Shown here: positions 51,721-62,315 of the stretch, piece after piece
Layout: every line of letters begins with the position of its first letter
Position numbering within the stretch: position 1 is the stretch's first letter
Assembly: GCA_000333855.2 (NCBI GenBank)
Contig: CM007314.1
Location: 62,001-126,000 of the forward strand
Direction: 5' to 3'
Source of the DNA: Endotrypanum monterogeii
Lineage: Eukaryota > Euglenozoa > Kinetoplastea > Trypanosomatida > Trypanosomatidae
Length of the DNA: 64,000 bases
Made by a program: the position numbers and the translations under genes
The notes under the pieces: model-generated
Databases searched by the model: none
Seen by the model: only the letters and a program-made list of their open reading frames with translations
What the model was told of the DNA's origin: nothing

Positions 51721-52737
51721 CGCGCAAGAGATAAAACACACCCTTACACACAGAAACACACATATAAAAAAAAAAAAACGAACCCCAGCGGAGACATGAC
51801 GCCTAGAGGAAGACAGGGAGAGGGAAAAGAGGAAAAGCCAGATGGAGTCAATTATCCCTGAAAAGAGTCAGACAAATACATGTTTAAAAAATAAAAATAA
51901 AAAAAGAGGGGATGTGAATGGATTGTCACACCATCCACATCAAAATGAAGACGCACCCCATTCGCTCGAATGCTTTAGAGGAACAAAGGAAGTAGAAGAA
52001 AGGAAGGTCACCGACACCAACAGTCTAACTGTACAGCAGGTCTAATAAGAGAAAAAGAAGAACCGCATGTGAAAGATATGAACTCCACTCCCCCCACCTC
52101 AACAGTATTCAGACCCAAAAAAAAGAGAAACCAAATGACGCTCCTCACTATGGCGATAGACATATACAAAAAAAAAAAAATGTTACTCTCTGCACTGTCA
52201 TGAAAAGCACCCTTAACGGAGTTGTGCTCCCTTAAGCAACAGTCATCATCACACAGAAAGCGATAAGCCGCGCGAGCGAGAAGATATAACCGCGGTTGCG
52301 CAAAGGCAGGAAAGGGATTCGGCAGGGAGGCTCATCAAAACAATGACGAAGTCAGTGGCTCGATAGGCGGCGAGCAAAAAAAGACGGGCTGGAGAGGGTC
52401 ATCGAGAGACACAAAAAGAAACCGGTGCGGTATGAAGATGAGAGAGATACCGCAAAGTCGGAGTGAAAGAAGGCAGACAAAGGGAGGCGGACGCGAGCAG
52501 CTACATGCGACGGACAATGACTGAGAGGAAAGGAAAGGGAAAGGGGACAGCTACCAACGAAAAATAAGTGTCAACCCTCTTCCTGTTTTACCTTGTTGAT
52601 GATCGACATCATGCATTTCGTTTTTCCTGCAAGTCAGCTTCTCGGCTGCCGACCCACTCACTCAACCACCTCATCATCGACAGGGTGACTCACCCACGCA
52701 CGCTGTGGTGAGCCAACCTCACCAAGGTCCTGAAAAA

Positions 52738-54561
52738 TCAGGATGTGCTTTGCCTCGCCTTCTCACGCTCCCTCACGAGCATGCGGATCGCGCTGGCCGC
52801 CTTTGCCTGGTACACGATGAGCTCCACGCGCTCCGCGCGCAACGCGCGGATCATGGCCTGAGCGCGGTCGAGATCGTTGAAGTCCTCGGCGTCACGGCGC
52901 AAGCGCGCGGTGCCTGAACCAGTTGTGGAGTCAAAATTGCCAAGGGTGCTGAGGTAGTCAGTGCCTTTCACAGCTGCAAGCTCGGCGCACAGCTCATCTT
53001 GACGGCGCATCAACTGAGTACGCTCCATCTTGTAGCGTAGGGCAAACGCGCGCATCTTCTGCGCGAGTTGGAAGCACTTGCGCTGCTCCTCGGACACAGA
53101 CAACGCGAGCCGCACCCGCTCGTCACTGATAGTGCGCAACTTTTCATCACGGAGGCTAATCATATCGCGCAACTCCTGATTGACCTTAGCCCAGCTGCGC
53201 TCACCCTCTGCACCGGGGGTGCTGGAGACACCGCTAGCTGGCGTCTCCACGATCATCTTCAACCTCTCCGGTGGTACAGCCTCACGCAACTGCGCGTTTT
53301 CATAGCGTAGCATCGAGTTCTCGTCGCTCAGGAGTTTGATCTGATCTTTTAAAGAAGATATGCGATCTTCGTAGACGCCTCGCTCCTCCTCCAGTGCATC
53401 CTCGAGTGTCTTATCGTTTTTATTGTCCAGGTCAGCCATGAGCTGCAGGTACAACGCCTTGTAGTCCAGCACCTCGTGGCGCTTGGCGTCCTGCTTAATC
53501 TGGCTGGCGCGCTGTCCAAACAAGATGGCGCTCAAACTCTCGTCGGTGTTTTCATCCGAGGGACTGATGTTGACAATGAGAGAGGTGTTACCGTTACCCA
53601 TTAGTGAATACTGAAGAATGCGGGTCAGCTTCGACTCTCGGAAAGGGGCGTGCTGCGCGTTCTCGGTCAGCGCAGCCACGACTTTACCGAGAGTGAGGAG
53701 ACTGCGGTTGATGTGCGTGGCCTCATCCAGTGTTTTTCCCTCCGCATGTGTTTTACTTACACGCTCACTACCGGCAAGATCGCACAGCACCAAGCGGCCC
53801 TCCAGAGCCACCGCCGATCCCTCCGGGGCAGCACCGATCGTGACGGCGCCAACCTTATTGGACTTCTTAATGTTAAGAGTGAAGACGGTGTGGGAACGAG
53901 AACTGGTGTTGTTCATGGAGGTACCTGCCATCTCCTTCCGAGACAAGCCTGTCTTAAAGAAAGTCATGATATCCTCGTATGTGTTGACGCCGCGCTCAAC
54001 GGGCAGTCCGGAGACGTCTGAGACCATCACGACATCGCCACGGCCCTCCGTTCCGATCTGGATGCGCACCTTACCTTTCTGATCATCCAACAAGTCCGTG
54101 AGAATCTCATTGTAGAGTTGCACGTAGCTAACACTGCAAGCATAGTCGTGGTCTGTGTCGTGGGTGATCCTGTCCCAAATATCACGCATAGACTTCTGCA
54201 GCACACCCTCGTTGTGTGGATCTTCATTGCTGATGGTGAACGTTTTGCCAGAGCCGGTCTGGCCGTACACGAAGAGAACGCCGTGCTGGCCATCGAAGGC
54301 AGACTCAACTGCACTCTTGGCAAACCGTTTGTAGACCTCCTCCTGCGTCGCACCCGGCTGGAAAACCCCATCAAAAAGGAATCTTTTGTCGAAGACCTTC
54401 CCGCCCGACTTGCGGCTCAAAACGATGGCGCGCCGGTCGCTCGCATCATAGACGATATTGTTGAAGGTGTGGCCCTTCTCATGCGCCACCGGTGGGCGCA
54501 CACGGCAGAACACGGTAATATTCTTGGGCGCGCCCCCTCGACTCGTCTGTGGTTGAAGCAT
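52738..54561 (-). CDS. Kinesin, N-terminal motor
   Basis: Microtubule motor ATPase, 607 residues. The motor domain occupies about 14-365: ITVFCRVRPP, P-loop GQTGSGKT (100-107), switch I NNTSSRSHT (217-225), switch II DLAGSE (261-266), HINRSLLTLGKVV and FRESKLTRILQYSLMGN. The neck reads SLSAILFGQRASQIKQ. Heptad-rich segments follow (about 385-440 and 460-600), with a short break of Gly/Ser/Thr (about 450) and no cargo domain recognisable. Placement in a named kinesin class is not possible by eye; it may belong to a kinetoplastid-specific or ungrouped class. All catalytic motifs are intact, so an active motor is expected. A T/C-rich tract with AG near 54665 on the minus strand may be the acceptor, leaving an AT-rich leader without ATG. 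Confidence 0.93.
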   Translation of the reverse strand: MLQPQTSRGGAPKNITVFCRVRPPVAHEKGHTFNNIVYDASDRRAIVLSRKSGGKVFDKRFLFDGVFQPGATQEEVYKRFAKSAVESAFDGQHGVLFVYGQTGSGKTFTISNEDPHNEGVLQKSMRDIWDRITHDTDHDYACSVSYVQLYNEILTDLLDDQKGKVRIQIGTEGRGDVVMVSDVSGLPVERGVNTYEDIMTFFKTGLSRKEMAGTSMNNTSSRSHTVFTLNIKKSNKVGAVTIGAAPEGSAVALEGRLVLCDLAGSERVSKTHAEGKTLDEATHINRSLLTLGKVVAALTENAQHAPFRESKLTRILQYSLMGNGNTSLIVNISPSDENTDESLSAILFGQRASQIKQDAKRHEVLDYKALYLQLMADLDNKNDKTLEDALEEERGVYEDRISSLKDQIKLLSDENSMLRYENAQLREAVPPERLKMIVETPASGVSSTPGAEGERSWAKVNQELRDMISLRDEKLRTISDERVRLALSVSEEQRKCFQLAQKMRAFALRYKMERTQLMRRQDELCAELAAVKGTDYLSTLGNFDSTTGSGTARLRRDAEDFNDLDRAQAMIRALRAERVELIVYQAKAASAIRMLVREREKARQSTS

Positions 54562-54714
54562 GGGAATAACGAAACGGGGCGAATATATTTATATATAAAT
54601 ATGTATAAATATATATAAATATATATAAATAGGAGTAGGAAAAATGTCACAGATGCTGTGAAGCGACTTGAAGAAGTAAAGCACCCAAATATATAAAGAC
54701 AGATATACAGATAC

Positions 54715-54745
<31 letters not shown>

Positions 54746-54790
54746 GATATATAGATATATATGTGTGTATTTATAGATAGATATATATAC
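54715..54790. repeat. TA-rich simple repeat with GA interruptions
   Basis: TA dinucleotides (54718-54743) continuing into TAGATA/TATA variants. Confidence 0.85.
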
Positions 54791-55760
54791 AAAAAAAAAA
54801 GAGGAAAGATATGATTGATTTACACTTATAAGGAGAACTAAAATACAAGAGAGACAACACACAAGCGCTCTGGAGAGAATGAGCAGTGACAGAATTTTTT
54901 TTTTTCGAAACGCCGCTCAGCAAAGCGACAGCGAAGCTGAGAATGAAAAAAAATGTGTTCGCAGAGGTATGACGCAGTGAGAATGATAACGTCAGACACA
55001 GAGCCTACCTCCTCCAAATCTGCATGTGTGTGTGTGTGTGTATATTTACGTACTGGCGGAGCGTTTGAGACTGGGAGGCTCAACAACTTGTGTGAAAAAA
55101 CATAATAGGTACCAAGAGATATGCAGTACAAGATCAGAGAGGGAAAACACAAAAGAAGAGAAAATAGGAACGGGTCAATGAGAAATACAAAAAAAAGAGG
55201 AGATCACATTTTTTTTTTCAGCCCACCGCTGGCGCAACAATATACACCCCTGACCAGAGGAACAGAAAGACACACACCGCAACGGCGAGGATCCTGTATA
55301 TAAAAAAAAAAATTATATTTGTAGGGAATGCATGCACACATGCAGCCGCCTGTATTCGAGTTGGTATTGGGGTAGCAGAGGACATGAATGGATGTACGTG
55401 TGAATGTCTCTGCCTTCGATAGTCGCGTATTCTTCTCATCGCTATCGTATATTTGAGGGAAGAGAAGATCTCGTTTTGTTTTTCCTTATACACCCCTTAC
55501 TGTATATGTGTATATATATATACATACATATATATATATACACACATATATATATACGGGCGTGTGCATGTGTATATGATGTTGTGTCCACTCGTCTGTA
55601 GGGAGCGGCCAAGCGACTGTTCACATCGAGGAGAGAACAGACCATAGGAGAGCGCAGTCAGTGTAAGCGGCAAGCGAGGAAGAAAGGGGTAAAAAAGAAA
55701 GAAGCACTCGACAGCGCAAGGTGCGTCATGGCGCATAAGACCTGGAATAGTATACACACA

Positions 55761-55826
55761 CATATATATATATACAATATATATATATATACAATATATA
55801 TATATATACAATATATATATATATAT
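55761..55826. repeat. 17-base TA-rich minisatellite
   Basis: Three perfect copies of a 17-base unit beginning CAATATAT at 55775, 55792 and 55809, with a shorter diverged copy before them. Confidence 0.9.
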
Positions 55827-56606
55827 GAATAAGGTCAAGACAACCGCAAGAAACGGAAACATGCGCATACAGAAGGCGGCATGGAACCGTATAAATACAA
55901 CACCACCACGAGATAAAAATCAAAACTCGATACACTTAGATGGGCAGTGAGTGAAAAAAAAAAAAAAAGAAGAGGCTTCTCGGGGTAGCTCTAGACGACG
56001 ACGACGACGACGGAAGCGCCACAAGAGGAATAGGAATCGCGATAGAGAAACAAAACCAAGACAACACCCAAACACACTGAAAGTCTGGAACGACTAGGAC
56101 ACCAACAAACATATCGTGAGCCAGAAAAAGAAAAAAAAAAGACGGCTTGTACTCCACTACAAAATACAAAAGAAGTCAATGTCTCTCAAGGGGGGGGGGG
56201 ACAGAAGAGGAGCACCCGTGTAAACGCTCCGTGCTGGGTGAGTGTGCGTGTGTGCGCGAAGCCTCCATAGAGTTCAAAAATATAACAAAAAAAAACAAGA
56301 GCACTTCATTGGAAGAGAAGACAAACATCCGCAGAATCGGAAACGACAGAGAGACTGTGTTGCGTGGAAAAAAAACCGTGCGGTACACTCACCCCACCAT
56401 TCCCATCCAAACACACCTAACACCACCACCACACACACATGCACACACACACACACACCTGTCGCTCACATGGCATCGACAAGTGTTTCGCCCCCCCCCT
56501 GACTGGGTTCACCTTCTTGTCCCTCGACATCACTGCCACAATAAGGCGCACTGCACTTTGGCTGAGATCGGTGTCGACGTGCGTGCATCCAAAGCCGCGG
56601 TAGTGT

Positions 56607-57845
56607 TCAGTGGCTCCGTGCAGACGCAAAATTCTCAATCTCGTCGATAAATAATTGGCGGAGTTGTGGAAGGGTGAGTGCGGTGCTATCGGCATCCCAG
56701 TGATACGCTTGCTCCGCATCGCAACCACCAACGGTTTCCTGTGGACCACGGACGTCCGATAACCACCCATGCGCTATGGACTCTTGCGCTGTGCGACGCT
56801 TCTGAGGGTTGTAGCGCAGCAGTCCGAAGATGAAGTCAACAAACTCGGCGTAGTAATCCTCGGGCGAACGCGGCTTGCATTGTACGGGAGTTGAGCCCTC
56901 AGCAGCCGTCGCCTCCTCTCCATCCGCCTCCGTGTCGAAGCTCTCGAAAAATGAGGTCTCATCGAAGCGGCGTCGCAGCTCCGGCACATACTCCTCCAAC
57001 TTCTTTCCTTTGTTGGGGGGCAAAGAAGAAATGTAGTGCATCGCTTCCTCCGACGTGCCCGATGGTAGATCACGCTCCAGGTCCGGTAAGCCTAATAACT
57101 CGACGATGAGATGTATTTGATGAATATAGTCCTTTCCAGGGAAGAGTGGTTTACCAGTAAACATTTCTGCCGCGAGGCATCCGACAGCCCACATATCCGC
57201 GCTGTAGCTACATTGTTTGCACACCAACAGCAACTCGGGTGGTCGATACCACCGTGTAAAGACATATTGTGTCATGGTGTCGTCATGCCCGATGCCGCGC
57301 GCAAGGCCAAAGTCGCCCAACTTCAGATTGCACTCCGAGTCCGTCAGTAGGTTTCCCGGCTTAAGGTCGCGGTGTAGCACACACGCGCTGTGCGTGTACT
57401 GCAGCGCGCACAAGAGCTGGAGTGTGAAATACTGGCCGTGCCCAGCCGTAAGACGGATGCGCGGAGAGCGGAGAACGGCGTCCATGTCTGACTCCATCAA
57501 GTCTGTCACCAAGTAGATCTCCTTGTACGTGTCCACCGGGTCCGGGCACTTGAAGAGGTCGCGGAGAGAAAGGATGTTTGGGTGGCGAAGAAATGAGAGG
57601 AGCTTCACCTCGCGCAAAACACGCTTTGCGTCAATCGCGTTATCAAAGAGATGTGTTATCTTTTTTATTGCAACTGGCTCGTCGGTGACCGAATCCACAG
57701 CGCTGCAAACAAACCCGTACGCACCACGCCCAACGAAATGTTTGACACTGTAGCGCTCCGGTACCTCGAGGCGGTAGTCATTCACCCCAAAAACATACAC
57801 CTTGTTCCCGGCCGCATTAGGGCCCTCCACCTTCGTAAGCATCAT
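56607..57845 (-). CDS. MAP kinase family protein kinase with TQY activation motif
   Basis: Ser/Thr kinase of the CMGC/MAPK group, 412 residues. Visible motifs: glycine loop GRGAYGFV (39-46), VAIKK with K61, HRDLKPGN (158-165), DFG (178-180), activation lip TQY (192-194) and the MAPK-type RWYRPPE. The usual TEY/TDY lip is TQY here, a variant known among Leishmania MPKs. An insert (GIGHDD) follows DFGLAR. The C-terminal part after the catalytic core (about 300-340) holds an acidic Glu/Ala stretch, then YNPQKRRTAQESIAHGWL and a tail to FASARSH. MM at the start gives ATGs at 57845 and 57842. A pyrimidine tract with AG near 57924 gives a leader of about 79 bases. Assignment to a numbered MPK is not attempted. 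Confidence 0.92.
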   Translation of the reverse strand: MMLTKVEGPNAAGNKVYVFGVNDYRLEVPERYSVKHFVGRGAYGFVCSAVDSVTDEPVAIKKITHLFDNAIDAKRVLREVKLLSFLRHPNILSLRDLFKCPDPVDTYKEIYLVTDLMESDMDAVLRSPRIRLTAGHGQYFTLQLLCALQYTHSACVLHRDLKPGNLLTDSECNLKLGDFGLARGIGHDDTMTQYVFTRWYRPPELLLVCKQCSYSADMWAVGCLAAEMFTGKPLFPGKDYIHQIHLIVELLGLPDLERDLPSGTSEEAMHYISSLPPNKGKKLEEYVPELRRRFDETSFFESFDTEADGEEATAAEGSTPVQCKPRSPEDYYAEFVDFIFGLLRYNPQKRRTAQESIAHGWLSDVRGPQETVGGCDAEQAYHWDADSTALTLPQLRQLFIDEIENFASARSH

Positions 57846-57923
57846 CCTCTTCCGCCACCACCCCCAATATTCTGCTCTCTGTTCGGTGCACAGCCGCGCT
57901 AGTGTTGGCTGCAGCGACGACGC

Positions 57924-57950
57924 CTACGTGAGGAGGGAAAGAAATAGAAA
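57924..57950 (-). promoter_or_regulatory. Predicted spliced-leader acceptor for the MAPK gene
   Basis: Minus-strand TTTCTATTTCTTTCCCTCCTC followed by ACGTAG, AG ending at about 57924; no ATG before the MAPK start. Confidence 0.5.
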
Positions 57951-58214
57951 CTCGGGGCACGCTTAGGTGGAGGAGGAGGGAGGTTGGCGGTTGGTGAGAA
58001 CGAAACGCATAGGCCCGTGATGGCGCGAATCATCAATTGGCCCCAGATGGTGTTCTTATCTTTTTTTCTCTCAAGATCCGTGTAAACGAGAATTCCTCTT
58101 CCCTCGGCGCCCACTGAATTTCCCGCGTGGGTATCTTGACGCGCGGGTGTGTTCTTTTCTTAGTTATGGAAATATGCTCACCTGCGCGCGTGTGTTCGCT
58201 AAGTACGTGAGGTG

Positions 58215-58216
<2 letters not shown>

Positions 58217-58248
<32 letters not shown>
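58217..58248. repeat. (TA)n microsatellite
   Basis: Perfect TA dinucleotides, 32 bases. Confidence 0.9.
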
Positions 58249-58251
<3 letters not shown>

Positions 58252-58467
58252 TCAAAAATGGGGAAAAGGAAGAGCAGCAGCAGCAGAGAACTACAGTGGT
58301 CATAATGCATGAGGCAGTCAAACATTTCGTCAAACCTACTTCGGCATGAGCCACCCCCCCCCTCCATCCGCATAACGCTTCGCTCAAGAAAATGTGCGCT
58401 CAGCGAGGCTACGCATATTCGTGGAATCACGATCCGTTAAGGAGGGGAAGCGCTCACAAGCGACACA

Positions 58468-58492
58468 AACACACACGCGCGCGCGCGCGCAC
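58468..58492. repeat. Compound (CA)n(GC)n repeat
   Basis: CA followed by 14-15 bases of alternating GC, a second Z-DNA-prone site. Confidence 0.85.
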
Positions 58493-59237
58493 CCACGCAA
58501 ACCGGCATTGATGCATAGAAGCAGTGACGCAGAAAATAAGCTTGCGCGCATCAGCGCACGCGGGACTCCGTGCACAGTTCGCGCTCACGTGTTGGTGCGT
58601 AGGTGCCCTTGAGGGGAAGGAGAGGAGGGAGAAAGGAACAGGAGAGGACTGTCAAGTCGCCTGTACTCAACTTCATACATGACCACCTCAGGGGAGGTGC
58701 ATCGTGTGCTTCCCCCGGGGTGAGCATCCTTATATATATATATATATGTGTGTGAGTTTGATGGGAAAAACAAAAACGTTACACAAGTAGAACGAGCAAA
58801 GTTAAATGACGGCTCCAGCGGAAAGACACACACAAACAAACAAAAGGGACATACTCACAGGGACATACACACGCACTGGAGAAGACACCCCAAACATGGG
58901 TGAAATATAATAAAAGAGTCTGCAACACAACCACAAATGGACTCACCAAATTCTTTAGCTGGCAAGCCCGGGGGAGAGGACAGGGGGGGCACAAGTATCG
59001 TCCTTCCTTCCTTCCCTCCTTCCACTACCACCACCAACACCCCAAATGCTGGTCTTAGTGGCTCTACGCTTTCGGTGCTGCCTCCACTCACGTAACCCAC
59101 ATGTGGATCTCTCTCTTAGCTTCCACCCACCCACCCCTCCATGCGCGAGAGTGCATAGAAGTAATACACAGCACAGCGTCGGGAAGAGAAAAGGCGGAGT
59201 GGCGCACGCACACGCGCACGGATGCACTTTCGGCGCG

Positions 59238-59268
<31 letters not shown>

Positions 59269-60964
59269 GAGAGAGAGGAAGGGGGGGATGGGGAACGCAA
59301 ATGTATAGTGAGAGCCTTCATAGAAGTTTTCTTTTTCATATGAGCAGAGACAGACGAACAGAGACCGAGACAGAAACCAACGAATACAGGAGACTAGGGG
59401 GGGGGGGAACAGACAAAAAAAAAGAGGAAGGCACGAAATGGGAGGAGGGAGGGACAAAACCAACAACTTATAGAGATTCCCGGGGCATCAGACAATCGCC
59501 GCAATCACTACTGCTCCGTTCCAGAGATTTACACACGCATGTCTCTTGATAGAAGACAATGCAACCCGCAACAGGAAATCGAAAGGAAATTGGATAAAAA
59601 CCTTTGGTATAGTGATAGAGATAGTATTTCCCTCGGTCGGGCTCAACGCCATCCCCCCGCCCCTCCCGCCCCCCCCCAAGACACGGACACGCACACAGGG
59701 AAAGAAGGAAATTTCCTATAGAAACATAAATGAAGTGACAACACAAGAAAAGGGAAGAGGGTGGAGTGTTCAGACGGGGGGGGGGGGTGATGGACAGGCA
59801 AACGAGATACACAAAACAAAAAGACCAGTGGCACGCGCTGAGGATGCACACGCATGCACAGAGAGGGCGAGATGGGGAAATGTGCCTTGGAGAGGAGAAA
59901 AAAGGACGGCAGACGAAGAGAAGCCTCAATTCTCGATAACAGCAAAACTACTATATAGCATATTCCATAGTGCCCAAAATCTACCACCAACAAGAGGAAG
60001 TACAGAGGGGGCGAGAGGGAGGAATGAAGCGGTGAAGACAACCAGATTCGCGTGCCATAAAGGATAAACCCGCATTCTGGGGATGTTGTGAATTTTTTTT
60101 TTGGGGGGGGGGTTCTTGTAAAAAGAAGAAGCGCTGGAAAATGTTGCTGATAATAATAAAAAAAAACTCGTAAAAGAAGAGACAACACCATGACAGACAA
60201 ATACGCAGGAAGGCACATGTATGGAGTATGTAGAACATGAACGTGACTTGGTGCTCTTGATTGTGTTCGGGGAGGAGGTGGGAATACCACGAAGCGATAC
60301 GCTACTGATGTCCTCAACTACACCACCTTCTTCTCCCTCATGATCGATTGATTTGTTTGCTGCTGGGCCAACAGCCATCTGTTTGCCCCACCCCCTCTCA
60401 CACTGCACTCTGTCCCCCTAGCAATCGCCTAATCGCCAGCCAGCTACTTACCCCCACTACGAATAAGTAAGTTCAAAAGAATGCCAAACCGCAAGGGCAT
60501 AGAAGAGGTTCGGACCAAAGAAATGCAGCGACATCTTACAATAAGAATCTAATCCCAAAAAAATTTTTTTCTACACTGTTCCTTTCGTAGCGGACACCCA
60601 ACCCCCACCCGCAGTCTTGACGAATGCAACAGTGCATACCTATACCCCACTGAATACCCACCTCCCACACCACACATATTTTTCTTCTACATCTGTTTCA
60701 CAACACCCACATCGTACACATAAAACCGGTCTTAGCAAAACGAAGTCTACATACACACATATACACATATACACAAGGGTTGAGGGCTAGTGTTGCTATG
60801 TGCGCAGGAGAACAGATACAAATTAATTACACCAATTCAGGCACCCGTGAAACGTGGGGAGGAGGGGGATGTGATACGCAGGGGGGGGGGATAATCGCAT
60901 GCGAACGAGAGGGTGAAGAAGGCTTCGATGAGGAGAACGGTCGTCGGGGCCCATGTTTTACCAA

Positions 60965-62113
60965 CTAATTACCTGCGTTAGCGAGCGCCTCAAAGAAGCT
61001 CTTTTCATTACCAGGTGCGGGGCCCTTGCCGAAAAAAGACCACTCCGTTTCCACGTCTACCTCGTCACACATCTCGAATGCAACTCGCATCACAGGCGGT
61101 TGCAGGTTCAGTTTGTTTTTTGAGAAAGCTTGTAGCAGCTGATACCGCGTCTGTAGGGCCTCGGCCGTCGTGGTGTGACCGATCTCCGCCATCTGCGCGT
61201 AAGCAGTACGACAAGGCTTCTGATTGCGTGGAAATGGCGGACCAGGGATGAAGGATGAGGCTCCAAACGACTTGACCTTGGAGGCACCCTCAGCGAGCTG
61301 GACCACTAGGCAGGAGATGTTGTCCTTGCTGCCGCATCGAATTGCCTCATCGCATACACGGCACGCCACAACCGCCAAGTCATCCCAACACTTTTCTTGA
61401 TGTGCCCACACAAAGCGACAGAGATCCTCGTTGGAGAAGTTGCCCTCAAAGACCCCATCGCACGCGAGAATGATGAAGTCGTTCGGCTCGCATTGCACCA
61501 TAGATACATCAGGGACGGCAATGACCTTCTGCATACGATAGTCCCTTGTTCCCCTCACCTTAAAGGAAGCATCGCCAAATGCACGAGACACTGCAAGGTC
61601 TCCGTCGACACGGTTACTGACTACACTGCCACCGCAGGCAATTATGCGTTCTTTCTCTTCCGGTGCGTAGGGTTTGTGGTCCTCTGTGGCGAAGATCAAG
61701 TTGCCACCGCGGCAGACGAGGATACGCGAGTCCCCGACATTAGCAATGGTAACGGAAAGATCCTTGCGAATAATACAGAAGGTGCCAGTGGTGCCGCCCT
61801 CGCTGTTGGCCTTCATGTAAGCCTCATCCACCTCTATACACACCTTCTCTAACATCTCCGCGGTCACAGGCTCGGGCAACTTCACCAGCCGCTGCGGCAT
61901 CTCGTTCGCCACGTAGCTGCTGCACTCGGCATTACTATGCCCGTCGAAGATACCGAAGTACGCCCGTTCGGAATCGTCTGTGGCAACCAACATGTGGGCG
62001 TCCTCCATGGAGTGGCGAAATCCGTTCTGCGAGGCGCAGGCAGCATTCACGAACGAGTTCCCAGCACGGTCCACAGCCTTGCTGAGGACAGGCTTCGGTA
62101 GCATAAGACCCAT
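60965..62113 (-). CDS. PP2C-family (PPM) protein phosphatase
   Basis: Metal-dependent Ser/Thr phosphatase, 382 residues from the ATG at 62113. Motifs in order: RHSMEDAH (E37, D38), FGIFDGHSN (D57-G58-H59), TTGTFCIIRKDLSVTIANVGDSR, DHKP, GDLAVSRAFGD, ILACDGVFE (D219) and GSKDNIS (D264, N265). These supply all acidic metal ligands of the family. The usual GSTA segment reads GTTGT. Residue 2 is Gly (MGLMLPK), but Pro at position 6 is unfavourable for N-myristoylation. The C-terminal 100 residues (about 280-382) are an extension with helical character, ending FFEALANAGN. The frame runs on upstream across the 100-N gap, but only through repeats. The leader contains a (CT)n tract close to the start on the minus strand. 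Confidence 0.94.
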   Translation of the reverse strand: MGLMLPKPVLSKAVDRAGNSFVNAACASQNGFRHSMEDAHMLVATDDSERAYFGIFDGHSNAECSSYVANEMPQRLVKLPEPVTAEMLEKVCIEVDEAYMKANSEGGTTGTFCIIRKDLSVTIANVGDSRILVCRGGNLIFATEDHKPYAPEEKERIIACGGSVVSNRVDGDLAVSRAFGDASFKVRGTRDYRMQKVIAVPDVSMVQCEPNDFIILACDGVFEGNFSNEDLCRFVWAHQEKCWDDLAVVACRVCDEAIRCGSKDNISCLVVQLAEGASKVKSFGASSFIPGPPFPRNQKPCRTAYAQMAEIGHTTTAEALQTRYQLLQAFSKNKLNLQPPVMRVAFEMCDEVDVETEWSFFGKGPAPGNEKSFFEALANAGN

Positions 62114-62139
62114 CTTGCCAAAGAAAAAGAGGGAGGTTA

Positions 62140-62164
62140 CTCCGGCGTGAATAATATATAAATA

Positions 62165-62185
<21 letters not shown>
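62140..62185 (-). promoter_or_regulatory. Candidate trans-splicing region of the PP2C gene
   Basis: On the minus strand a (CT)n tract and TA repeat lie ahead of GGAG (AG near 62140) and of CAAG directly before the ATG. A second candidate is a T tract with CCCCAG at about 62452, on the other side of the gap, which would include an upstream ATG. Confidence 0.35.

Positions 62186-62215
<30 letters not shown>
62163..62215. repeat. Compound (TA)n(GA)n microsatellite abutting the gap
   Basis: TA dinucleotides run directly into GA dinucleotides that end at the first N; the true length is unknown. Confidence 0.9.
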
Positions 62216-62315
62216 NNNNNNNNNNNNNNNNNNNNNNNNNNNNNNNNNNNNNNNNNNNNNNNNNNNNNNNNNNNNNNNNNNNNNNNNNNNNNNNNNNNNN
62301 NNNNNNNNNNNNNNN
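62216..62315. other. Assembly gap of 100 N
   Basis: Exactly 100 N, a conventional placeholder for unknown size, beginning inside the GA repeat. Confidence 0.98.

Larger units (their letters stand above)
50658..52737. other. 2.1-kb spacer upstream of KU80
   Basis: No credible gene. G-runs at 50951-50968, CA at 51114-51134, TG at 51686-51719, A-rich stretches at 51766-51779 and 51886-51906. Largest part is probably the kinesin 3' UTR. Confidence 0.6.
54562..56606. other. 2-kb spacer, very rich in TA repeats
   Basis: No credible gene. TA-rich at 54583-54631 and 54715-54790, interrupted TA/CA at 55503-55557, a 17-base minisatellite (55761-55826), and (GAC)n at 55993-56012. Several A homopolymers are T tracts on the minus strand. 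Confidence 0.6.
57846..60964. other. 3.1-kb spacer without genes
   Basis: No credible gene on either strand. Repeats: TA at 58217-58248, CA/GC at 58468-58492, TA at 58731-58746 and 59239-59261. Holds the MAPK leader, with the rest probably the long 3' UTR of the PP2C gene. Confidence 0.6.

Noticed and set aside
55993..56012. (GAC)n run as coding Asp/Arg repeat
   Set aside because: Lies in a spacer with no surrounding coding frame.
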